Below are positions 15,537 to 22,364 of a stretch of 64,000 nucleotides of DNA, piece by piece. The notes under the pieces were generated by a model. It saw only the letters and a program-made list of their open reading frames with translations. It did not search any database and was not told the DNA's origin. The translations under genes were made by a program, and so were the position numbers. Numbering within the stretch: the stretch's first letter is position 1; each line of letters opens with the position of its first letter. This stretch comes from Paenibacillus abyssi (GTDB taxonomy: Bacteria; Bacillota; Bacilli; Paenibacillales; Paenibacillaceae). The stretch is taken from assembly GCF_014640295.1 (NCBI RefSeq), contig NZ_BMGR01000007.1, positions 62,001 through 126,000 of the forward strand, written 5' to 3'.

Positions 15537-16412
15537 ATGACTGTACCAGGATGCACGATTGCTGCCATTCGGAGCGCGGAGCGTTACCTATTAGCTTCGA
15601 ACAGCGACAATCCTTGGGATACGAGGACCAAAGTTCGTCTTGCCAAAGGGAAACATTGGAAGTACATAGGGACCGAGCTTGTATGTCCGGATGACAGCCT
15701 GCCATGGTCCAATATGGTCACAAGAGGAATCAACGAGAAGGGCATCGCTTTTACGTTTGCTTATGTGGATTGCAATCCTGAATTATACCAGGGAGGCATC
15801 GGCTTCAAGGATTTTGGCGATCATATTCTGGGCAGTTTTCAAACGCTGGAAGAAATTGAACAGTATGTGCAGCAAAACCCTGTACAGGTTCATGGCAATT
15901 TTTTGTTCGCTGATGATCGCGGTAATCTGTTAGTAAGCGAAATTCATCCTGCGAGAAAGCATTTCGAATGGAATCCCGGTCATACTGTCATCCGCACCAA
16001 TCATTTTCTGAATCTGCCCTTTGCTAATGATCAGGAAATCGCTGAGACGTGCTCGGTTGTCCGTTACCAATCGGGGATGTATAAGCTGAGCCAAAATGAG
16101 TCCAATGATCAGGATCACTTTGGTTGTTTGAAAACGCTTTTAAGCAATCACTATCTTAGGGAACAGGGGTCGCATTGGGGAGGCTCGACCTGTAACCATG
16201 GGGAGAAAGTAGGCACGGTAAGCTCGGAAATCCTCGATCCTGCGAATAGGGAGCTCCAGTACTGCTATGGGCCGCCATGCGGAGAAGGCGCAGAGATGCA
16301 GGGTTGGGGCCGTTATGTACCGTTCAAGCTGAACGAATGGACAGGAGAAGAAACAACAGCGCTAACAACGTTAGATGGGAACACATTACATGAGGGGGAT
16401 CACCGATGTTAA
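15537..16412 (+). CDS. C45-family Ntn hydrolase/acyltransferase-like
   Basis: A 291-residue protein starting MTVPGCTIAAIRS. The Gly5-Cys6 step is where C45-type (acyl-CoA:6-APA acyltransferase-like) Ntn hydrolases free their N-terminal cysteine nucleophile. Supporting landmarks are LASNSDNPWDTR, the TRGINEKGIAFTFAYV segment, and HGNFLFADDRGNLLVSE with FEWNPGHTVIRTNHF. These enzymes cleave or transfer amide-linked acyl groups. A longer frame starts at 15330, but that part crosses the promoter and operator, and AAAGGCGGTG lies 8 nt before the ATG at 15537. It overlaps the symporter gene by 7 bp. It may release a 5-oxoproline precursor from an imported amide, which is inference from context. Confidence 0.72.
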   Translation: MTVPGCTIAAIRSAERYLLASNSDNPWDTRTKVRLAKGKHWKYIGTELVCPDDSLPWSNMVTRGINEKGIAFTFAYVDCNPELYQGGIGFKDFGDHILGSFQTLEEIEQYVQQNPVQVHGNFLFADDRGNLLVSEIHPARKHFEWNPGHTVIRTNHFLNLPFANDQEIAETCSVVRYQSGMYKLSQNESNDQDHFGCLKTLLSNHYLREQGSHWGGSTCNHGEKVGTVSSEILDPANRELQYCYGPPCGEGAEMQGWGRYVPFKLNEWTGEETTALTTLDGNTLHEGDHRC

Positions 16413-17866
16413 ACAGCTGGATTGGATATGCCTTGATGATTGCTTTTGGAATTATATTGGTTATCGTTTCTATACTTGCAACACGAAATGGCAAGAAAAA
16501 TCTCGATGACTTCTTATCAGCACGGGAGAGCATGAGCTTGCCGATGACGATGAGTTCGTTGGTTGTAGTATGGGTGTGGAGCAGTTCCTTGATGGGGGCT
16601 GCCGAAGGTGCCTATAATTTTGGTGTAGCCGGTTTTTATATGTATGGAATTTCGGTTCTTATCTCAGCCTTATTGTTAGGGTGGCCAATATTCAAAAGGG
16701 TGCGCAAGATCGCTCCTTCAATCAGTACGCTGCCTGAATTTATGAAGGCCCGGATCGGGAAACAGACGCATATCGTGTTTACAATTGTAGGCATATTGCA
16801 ATCGTTCTTCTGGGCTGTGCTGCAGATGACCGCTATTGGTCTGGTTATGAATGTTTTGTTTGGTATTCCGCATGCAGCATCTATTATGCTCGGTGCGATT
16901 ATCGTCATTACGTATGTTACAATCGGCGGGCTCAGAGCGTCGATCGGAACCGATGTCATCCATTTCACGATGCTGCTTGTGTTGCTGGCGATTGTCATAC
17001 CGGTCTGCTTATGGGTTGCCGGCGGTCCTCGTGAAATCTATCAGGGCCTGGTTAACTCGTCTGTCGATACGGCGACGCTGTTATGGACGAAGGAAAGTGT
17101 TACGGGATGGCTGCTGGTTAGTGTGCTTTCCTTCATTAACTATGCCATCATTGATCAAAGCGTATGGCAGCGGGTTTACGCGAGCAAGAAAGGATCGGAA
17201 ACCAAGCTAGTGCTTGGAACGACGTTCATGTGGCTGCCGATTCCAGCAGTTGCAGGGCTCATGGGTATGGTTGGCTTGGCTCAAGGCATGAATGTGAATC
17301 CTTCCGAGATTTTCCCTGCTGTTGTGGGCGAGCTTCTCGGTACTTGGGGCGTTTATGCGATGGCGATTATTATGATCGCTACGATTTTATCGACTACGGA
17401 CTCTTGTCTCAACGCATTGTCTACGTTGATAGTTAAAAATATTTATATCCCTTACATTAAAAAGAACGCTCCGATGGATCCGAATCAGGAATTGAAAGTC
17501 GCCCGTATTGTCGTCATTGTCAGCGGGCTGGCAATCGCGGTCTTCAGCTTAGGGCAATTCTCGATTCTTTATCTCAATTACGCAGTAGGCGCATTGACGC
17601 TTGCAATGACTTGGCCGTTTGTGTTATCTGTCTTTATGAAGAAGCTGAACAAAAATGCTGCCTACTGGGGTTTGGTTGCCGGTACGGTCTCCGGGCTATT
17701 CTTTGCGGTTATCCCTGGGGCGGGACTAATGGAGCCGATCGTACCTTTATGGGTAGGCTATTTGATCTCGCATGCCATCGCTGCGGGTATCCCGCTGATT
17801 GGCACTTTAGTCGCACCGGATCATGATTTTGAATTTGAAAAGGCATTTAGTCAGGGGGAAGCTTAA
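16406..17866 (+). CDS. Sodium:solute symporter (SSS family)
   Basis: A 486-residue protein with about 13 membrane segments. It carries SSS-family landmarks: NLDDFLSARESMSLPMTMSS near the N-terminus, AEGAYNFGVAGFYMYG, VTIGGLRASIGTDVIH, IDQSVWQRVYASKK and the ATILSTTDSCLNALSTLIVK segment. The ATG overlaps the end of the hydrolase gene, and GAGGGGGA precedes it. It probably imports a carboxylate or amino-acid-like substrate with Na+. Position beside pxp genes suggests 5-oxoproline or a derivative. The B. subtilis equivalent locus carries an NRAMP-type protein (YcsG) instead, so the transporter class differs here. Confidence 0.86.
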   Translation: MLNSWIGYALMIAFGIILVIVSILATRNGKKNLDDFLSARESMSLPMTMSSLVVVWVWSSSLMGAAEGAYNFGVAGFYMYGISVLISALLLGWPIFKRVRKIAPSISTLPEFMKARIGKQTHIVFTIVGILQSFFWAVLQMTAIGLVMNVLFGIPHAASIMLGAIIVITYVTIGGLRASIGTDVIHFTMLLVLLAIVIPVCLWVAGGPREIYQGLVNSSVDTATLLWTKESVTGWLLVSVLSFINYAIIDQSVWQRVYASKKGSETKLVLGTTFMWLPIPAVAGLMGMVGLAQGMNVNPSEIFPAVVGELLGTWGVYAMAIIMIATILSTTDSCLNALSTLIVKNIYIPYIKKNAPMDPNQELKVARIVVIVSGLAIAVFSLGQFSILYLNYAVGALTLAMTWPFVLSVFMKKLNKNAAYWGLVAGTVSGLFFAVIPGAGLMEPIVPLWVGYLISHAIAAGIPLIGTLVAPDHDFEFEKAFSQGEA

Positions 17867-18025
17867 ATGGAAATGAGTGAAACTGCATTTGTCATTGTCA
17901 CCTACGTCCTGTTGACCTGGTTTATTGTCTCTAATTTTATTCTAGCCGGGTATAGTTTTAAGGAATGGTTTGTCAGCACATTTAAACAACCGAAATCTGA
18001 GCAGAAAAATCATCAATCCAAGTGA
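17867..18025 (+). CDS. Small single-span symporter partner protein
   Basis: A 52-residue protein beginning MEMSETAFVIVTYVLLTWFI. One membrane helix spans about residues 7-28, then comes GYSFKEWFVSTFK and a polar tail ending NHQSK. It begins directly after the symporter stop codon, with AGGGGGA 8 nt before the ATG. Small single-span proteins encoded beside SSS symporters are known (YhdT next to PanF is a classical example), and this one probably stabilises or regulates its symporter. It is short enough to be missed by length cut-offs. A hairpin follows it. Confidence 0.75.
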   Translation: MEMSETAFVIVTYVLLTWFIVSNFILAGYSFKEWFVSTFKQPKSEQKNHQSK

Positions 18026-18049
18026 ATGTAATTGAATTGTTATGCCATG

Positions 18050-18081
18050 CAGAAACCTAGCCGCTACACGCTAGGTTTCTG
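18050..18081 (+). terminator. Hairpin after symporter partner gene
   Basis: CAGAAACCTAGC and GCTAGGTTTCTG form a perfect 12-bp stem. The T tract is short, so read-through into pxpA is likely. Confidence 0.5.
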
Positions 18082-18116
18082 TTCACAGTGAAGAGATCGA
18101 AGAGGTGGCGCGCAAG

Positions 18117-18884
18117 ATGATTCGAGTGGATTTAAATTGTGACCTGGGAGAAAGCTTTGGCGCCTATCAATTGGGGCTGGATGAACAATTAATCCCTATG
18201 GTGACGTCAGTAAACATTGCATGCGGATTTCATGCCGGCGATCCTGGCGTGATGCACAGGACGGTCAAGCTTGCGCTGGAGAATGGAGTCGCGATTGGCG
18301 CGCATCCCGGGCTGCCGGACTTGGTCGGGTTTGGCCGGCGCAGCATGGACATCTCCCCTCAAGATGCGTTTGACATGGTGCTCTATCAGATTGGGGCGTT
18401 GGACGGATTTGTGAAGTCGGAAGGCGGCAGCATGCAGCATGTAAAGCCGCATGGTGCGTTATATAATATGGCGGCCAAGAAGAGGGAGCTGGCGGAAGCG
18501 ATAGCTAAGGCAGTATACCGGTATAATCCGCAGCTTATTTTATTCGGTCTATCCGGCAGTGAGCTGATACGGGCTGGGCAACGAATCGGCCTGCGAACCG
18601 CGGGGGAAGTCTTCTCTGACCGCACGTATCAGTCGGATGGTTCATTAACGCCGAGAAATCTTCAGGATGCGGTCATTACCGATCACGATCAAGCCATTGC
18701 TAATGTAGTGCGAATGGTCAAAGAGGGTCTCGTACAATCCCGGCAGGGAATCGATATCAAGATTGAGCCGGACACCGTCTGCATTCATGGCGATAATGCG
18801 CACGCATTAGTATTTGCCCGCCAGATCCGAGAAGCTCTTGAATCATCAAGCATTTCAGTACGCGCAATAGGACTTAGGGGATGA
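18117..18884 (+). CDS. pxpA: 5-oxoprolinase subunit PxpA (LamB/YcsF family)
   Basis: A 255-residue protein beginning [15 protein letters not shown], the signature of PxpA/YcsF (B. subtilis YcsF is 257 residues). Further family motifs are [50 protein letters not shown] and CIHGDNAHA. PxpA acts with PxpB and PxpC in ATP-dependent opening of 5-oxo-L-proline to L-glutamate. A GTG at 18105 is in frame, but the ATG at 18117 matches the family N-terminus and is 8-9 nt from AGAGGTGG. The other two subunits follow within 3 kb, so the complex is complete. Confidence 0.94.
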   Translation: MIRVDLNCDLGESFGAYQLGLDEQLIPMVTSVNIACGFHAGDPGVMHRTVKLALENGVAIGAHPGLPDLVGFGRRSMDISPQDAFDMVLYQIGALDGFVKSEGGSMQHVKPHGALYNMAAKKRELAEAIAKAVYRYNPQLILFGLSGSELIRAGQRIGLRTAGEVFSDRTYQSDGSLTPRNLQDAVITDHDQAIANVVRMVKEGLVQSRQGIDIKIEPDTVCIHGDNAHALVFARQIREALESSSISVRAIGLRG

Positions 18885-18898
18885 AAGGATGAGATATT

Positions 18899-19690
18899 AT
18901 GAATGATCCCGCAAAAATGCATGCATCAGAGATTCGCTCCTTGATCAGGAATAATGAGTTGGTTAAACCTACATCAGGAATGGCTCACGGATATACACAA
19001 GCCAATCTGGCGATTTTGAAAAAAGAGCTCGCGTTCGAATTCCTGTTGTTCTGCCAGCGCAATCCAAAGCCTTGTCCAATCATCGATGTTACGGATCCGG
19101 GTTCTCCGATCCCGCTGCTGGCCGCTCCAGGCGCAGATATCAGAACGGATATCGGGAAGTACCGAATCTATAAACATGGAGAATTGGCCGAGGAAGTAAC
19201 GGATATCATGAATTATTGGGAAGACGATATGGTCGCATTCCTGATCGGCTGCAGCTTCACATTCGAGCATCCATTAATGAATAACGGCATATCCGTGCGG
19301 CATATCGAGGAAGATTGCAATGTGCCGATGTACAAGACGAATATTCCGTGCATTAAAGCGGGGAGATTTGAAGGCCCGACTGTCGTTAGTATGCGCCCGA
19401 TTCCGGAGAAGGACGTCGTTCGGGCGGTTCAGGTCACTTCCCGTTTTCCGGGTGTCCATGGCGCTCCCGTCCATATCGGAAATCCGGCAAGCATTGGCAT
19501 CCAAGATATTCATAAGCCCGATTTCGGGGACAGCGTGACGATCAAAGAAGGAGAAGTTCCTGTCTTCTGGGCCTGCGGCGTGACTCCGCAAGCTGTGGCT
19601 ATGCATGTGAAGCCGGAGCTTATGATTACGCATGCTCCCGGGTATATGTTTGTTTCGGACTTGCGGGATGAAAAGTTTGGCATTATCTGA
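18899..19690 (+). CDS. DUF1445 / D-glutamate cyclase-like protein (YcsI)
   Basis: A 263-residue protein of the YcsI/DUF1445 family. Recognisable segments are SGMAHGYTQANLAILKKE, VTDPGSPIPLLAAPGADIRT, AFLIGCSFTFE, MYKTNIPCIKAG and the conserved VFWACGVTPQAV followed by ITHAPGYMFVSD. Mammalian relatives convert D-glutamate to 5-oxo-D-proline, and some bacterial members are annotated as hydro-lyases. In B. subtilis ycsI lies in the same neighbourhood as the kip/pxp genes. It follows pxpA by 14 bp, so it belongs to the same transcript. It may process the D-form or another intermediate of 5-oxoproline metabolism. Confidence 0.87.
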   Translation: MNDPAKMHASEIRSLIRNNELVKPTSGMAHGYTQANLAILKKELAFEFLLFCQRNPKPCPIIDVTDPGSPIPLLAAPGADIRTDIGKYRIYKHGELAEEVTDIMNYWEDDMVAFLIGCSFTFEHPLMNNGISVRHIEEDCNVPMYKTNIPCIKAGRFEGPTVVSMRPIPEKDVVRAVQVTSRFPGVHGAPVHIGNPASIGIQDIHKPDFGDSVTIKEGEVPVFWACGVTPQAVAMHVKPELMITHAPGYMFVSDLRDEKFGII

Positions 19691-19705
19691 CATCATTAGC
19701 TAACG

Positions 19706-19813
19706 ATAGCTGACGGCAAGCAAAAGAGAGCGATACCTGCGGGGCAGTCCGTTCGCGCAACGGATAACCAGAGGTGCAGCCGCTCGCACTGCTTACCGTC
19801 AGCTATTTTTTTT
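19706..19813 (+). terminator. Large structured terminator inside pxp cluster
   Basis: ATAGCTGACGGCAAGC pairs with GCTTACCGTCAGCTAT (15 of 16) across 108 nt, immediately followed by eight T residues. Inner hairpins include CCGTT-CGCGC-AACGG. The branched shape is larger than a usual terminator. It splits pxpA-ycsI from pxpB-pxpC-accB, which have their own promoter. Confidence 0.65.
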
Positions 19814-19861
19814 GTTCGCCATGACGGTTAGAAGCTGCTTCATGAAGAGGAAGGTTGTGTC

Positions 19862-19890
19862 TTGTGAAAACAGGTGCCAGCCAGTATAAT
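19862..19890 (+). promoter_or_regulatory. Promoter of pxpB operon
   Basis: TTGTGA and TATAAT are separated by 17 bp. The operator copy begins 20 bp after the -10 box. Confidence 0.7.
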
Positions 19891-19909
19891 GAAAGTATAA
19901 TTCATAATT

Positions 19910-19936
19910 CGGAATTAATATTCCGAAAAACGGAAT
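19910..19936 (+). promoter_or_regulatory. Operator-like element, copy 2
   Basis: CGGAAT-4 nt-ATTCCG, then AAAAA and CGGAAT. Spacing 6+4+6+5+6 is identical to copy 1 at 15470-15496, and the distance to the -10 box is nearly the same. Confidence 0.68.
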
Positions 19937-19949
19937 ATGAGAGGATGAA

Positions 19950-20708
19950 GTGAACCAGATTATGAATATAGATGAGTTTCCGATGCAGATGTTTCCGCTT
20001 GGGGAGTCGGCGATTCGAATCGAATTAGGCACAAGTATTCATCCCGATATCCATCGTAGGGTGAAAAGGGTAACAGATTACCTCGATAAGCATCCGTTTC
20101 CGGGAATGATTGAATGTGTACCGGCGTTTACAAGCGTAACTGTATTTTACAATCCTTTGCAGGTAAGGAAATTACATATAGATGATCCTGAGCTTAAAGA
20201 TCAGACTTGTTATGAGATTATCTCTACGATTATACAGCGACTCGCCTCCAGAATGAATGATACGTCCAGTGATCAGCCGAGGGTAGTGGAAATTCCAGTT
20301 TGCTATGGAGGAGAGTTTGGGCCGGACCTGAACGTTGTAGCAGAGCATAATGGAATCACGCCGGAGGAAGTCATCGACATTCACGCAGGCGGAGAGTATC
20401 TTGTTTACATGATCGGGTTCGCCCCCGGCTTTCCATACTTGGGGGAGATGTCGGAGAGAATTGCGACCCCCAGGAGGCCGTCTCCGCGAACGTCCATTCC
20501 TGAAGGAACAGTAGGGATTGCGGGCATGCAGACAGGCATTTACCCGATTTCAACACCAGGTGGCTGGCAGTTGATTGGCCGTACGCCTTTGCGGTTATTC
20601 CGTCCGCATGAACATCCTCCAAGCCTTCTGCAATCAGGAGATATCGTAAAATTCCGTTCAATCTCCCAGGAGGAGTATGAAAGCTACAGGGGGGCGAATT
20701 GCCGATGA
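19950..20708 (+). CDS. pxpB: 5-oxoprolinase subunit PxpB (KipI family)
   Basis: A 252-residue protein with FPLGESAIRIELG near the start, PVCYGGEFGPDLNVVAEHNG and YMIGFAPGFPYLGEM in the middle, and GIAGMQTGIYPISTPGGWQL with GRTPLRLF near the end, all diagnostic of PxpB/KipI. With PxpA and PxpC it forms the ATP-dependent 5-oxoprolinase; the B. subtilis homologue KipI was first described as an inhibitor of the sporulation kinase KinA. The GTG at 19950 has GAGAGGATGAA just upstream; the ATG at 19962 has no good spacing. It overlaps pxpC by an ATGA junction. Confidence 0.93.
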   Translation: MNQIMNIDEFPMQMFPLGESAIRIELGTSIHPDIHRRVKRVTDYLDKHPFPGMIECVPAFTSVTVFYNPLQVRKLHIDDPELKDQTCYEIISTIIQRLASRMNDTSSDQPRVVEIPVCYGGEFGPDLNVVAEHNGITPEEVIDIHAGGEYLVYMIGFAPGFPYLGEMSERIATPRRPSPRTSIPEGTVGIAGMQTGIYPISTPGGWQLIGRTPLRLFRPHEHPPSLLQSGDIVKFRSISQEEYESYRGANCR

Positions 20709-21709
20709 GTATGAGCGTGCTGCAGCCGGGTCTGCTGACAAGCATTCAAGATTTGGGTAGATATGGCTATCAGAAGCATGGCGTAATCGTGAGCGGTGCC
20801 ATGGATGCTTACTCTCTACGCACGGCCAATCTATTGGTTGGGAATGAAGAGAATGAGGCCGTTTTGGAAATGACTTTAATGGGACCCTCGCTGCTTATGA
20901 AGAAGGATACTCTTGTGGCTATCACAGGCGGCGATTTTTCACCTACCCTTGATAAGAAGCCGATGCCGATGTGGAGGCCGGTCTATGTCAAAGCAGGAAG
21001 CGTGCTTGAGTTTGGAGCTTGCCGATCAGGATGCCGGGCTTACCTGGCGGTCGCAGGAGGATATGACATTCCGGAGGTTATGGGCAGTAAAAGCACTTAC
21101 CTGCGGGCGGGAATTGGAGGTTATGAGGGAAGAGCTCTGAAAGAAGGGGATGAGCTTCATTTTCGGCCGCAGGCGGGGCACGCCGTCCGTTTTATGAAGA
21201 GGCTGGAAAAAGCCGCAGGATCGGGCTCGTATGCTTCAACCTCTTGGTATGCGGGGAGGGGCTCGATTCCACAGGAAACCGATGACATCCGGATACGTGT
21301 CACGAGGGGCAGCCAGTTCGAGCGATTCGATCACACCAGCCGGCATCATTTCTTCCATCAACCGTTCCGGGTAACACCCCAATCGGACCGCATGGGTTAT
21401 CGCCTAACAGGTCCGGTGCTGCAGCTGCAGGACCCGCTAGAGATGATTTCTGAAGGCGTGTGCCTCGGAACCGTTCAAGTGCCTCCCGACGGCAATCCGA
21501 TTATCTTATTAGCCGACAGACAGACCGTAGGCGGGTATCCGAGCATTGCCCAGGTCACCGCGGTGGATATTCCGATCATTGCACAGATGAAACCGGGTAA
21601 AACGTTCACGTTCCAGGAAATTTCAGTAGAAGAGGCGCAGCGGCTGTATCTCGACCTGGAAAAGGATATGGAAGAGATGAAAATCGCCATTCACTTAAGG
21701 ATTATGTAA
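20705..21709 (+). CDS. pxpC: 5-oxoprolinase subunit PxpC (KipA family)
   Basis: A 334-residue protein with the KipA/PxpC landmarks MSVLQPGLLTSIQDLGRYGY, VSGAMDAYSLRTANLLVGN, ITGGDFSPTLD, YLAVAGGYDIPEVMGSKSTY and PQSDRMGYRLTGP, followed by SEGVCLGTVQVPPDGNPI. It forms the PxpBC subcomplex. The ATG at 20705 overlaps the pxpB stop (ATGA), and GGGGGG lies 10 nt upstream; an in-frame TTG at 20699 is a less likely start. Overlap implies translational coupling and equal amounts of the two subunits. Confidence 0.94.
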   Translation: MSMSVLQPGLLTSIQDLGRYGYQKHGVIVSGAMDAYSLRTANLLVGNEENEAVLEMTLMGPSLLMKKDTLVAITGGDFSPTLDKKPMPMWRPVYVKAGSVLEFGACRSGCRAYLAVAGGYDIPEVMGSKSTYLRAGIGGYEGRALKEGDELHFRPQAGHAVRFMKRLEKAAGSGSYASTSWYAGRGSIPQETDDIRIRVTRGSQFERFDHTSRHHFFHQPFRVTPQSDRMGYRLTGPVLQLQDPLEMISEGVCLGTVQVPPDGNPIILLADRQTVGGYPSIAQVTAVDIPIIAQMKPGKTFTFQEISVEEAQRLYLDLEKDMEEMKIAIHLRIM

Positions 21710-21764
21710 GGAATTGCTTGCAGCCCGTCCTACAGGGATACAAATAAGCTTGAGGAGTCATATC

Positions 21765-22217
21765 ATGTCGAATATAAATGAGCTCAGAGAAATGATTAAA
21801 ATGGTTGAACAGTCTTCCATACAGCGATTTGAACATGAAATAACGCGCATCGTGATCGTGAAAAATGAGGGGTCTTCAGAAAAAACGGTTAAAGTGGACA
21901 TCACTTCATCTAACGAAGAGTTCTCAGTTAAAGAATCTTATTCGGAAGCAGGTTCGACTCCGGATCATCAGGATGCCGAGCTGCACAAAATCACCTCGCC
22001 TACAATGGGGACCTATTATTCAGCATCGCAGCCGGGTGGCGAGCCATTAGTAACCATCGGTCAGAGCGTGACTTCTTCCACGGTGGTTTGCGTATTGGAA
22101 GCGATGAAGTTATTCACCGAAATCGCTGCAGGAGTTGAAGGGGAGATTGTAGAGGCGCTTGTTCAGGACGGGGATTTTATTGAATATGGACAACCTCTGT
22201 TTTTAGTTAAACGATAA
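21765..22217 (+). CDS. accB: Biotin carboxyl carrier protein (AccB-like)
   Basis: A 150-residue protein with an N-terminal helix (MSNINELREMIKMVEQSSIQ), a variable linker and a biotinyl domain from about residue 75. The biotinylation motif EAMKLF places the modified lysine at Lys115, with ITSPTMGTYYSA before it, typical of AccB. GAGGAG lies 8 nt before the ATG. It is the last gene of the pxp transcript and no biotin carboxylase gene (accC) follows, so it must work with AccC encoded elsewhere or serve another carboxylase. accB and accC often sit near pxp genes in bacteria. The link remains unexplained biochemically. Confidence 0.9.
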   Translation: MSNINELREMIKMVEQSSIQRFEHEITRIVIVKNEGSSEKTVKVDITSSNEEFSVKESYSEAGSTPDHQDAELHKITSPTMGTYYSASQPGGEPLVTIGQSVTSSTVVCVLEAMKLFTEIAAGVEGEIVEALVQDGDFIEYGQPLFLVKR

Positions 22218-22231
22218 GAGATTAGGGGGAT

Positions 22232-22318
22232 CGTGATGTTGTGTGGTTGACTGTCAACACGTATCATGGACAACATCACGGATACGGATCAGAAGAGCGC
22301 CGGATAAGGCGCTTTTTT
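22232..22318 (+). terminator. Hairpin plus terminator ending pxp transcript
   Basis: CGTGATGTTG (22232-22241) and CAACATCACG (22271-22280) form a 10-bp stem. It is followed by AGCGCC-GGATAA-GGCGCT and a T run (22296-22318), a standard terminator. Confidence 0.8.
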
Positions 22319-22364
22319 CCGTTTTACGGTGGATCACTATCACCATCCACTGCACCGCTTGCCT

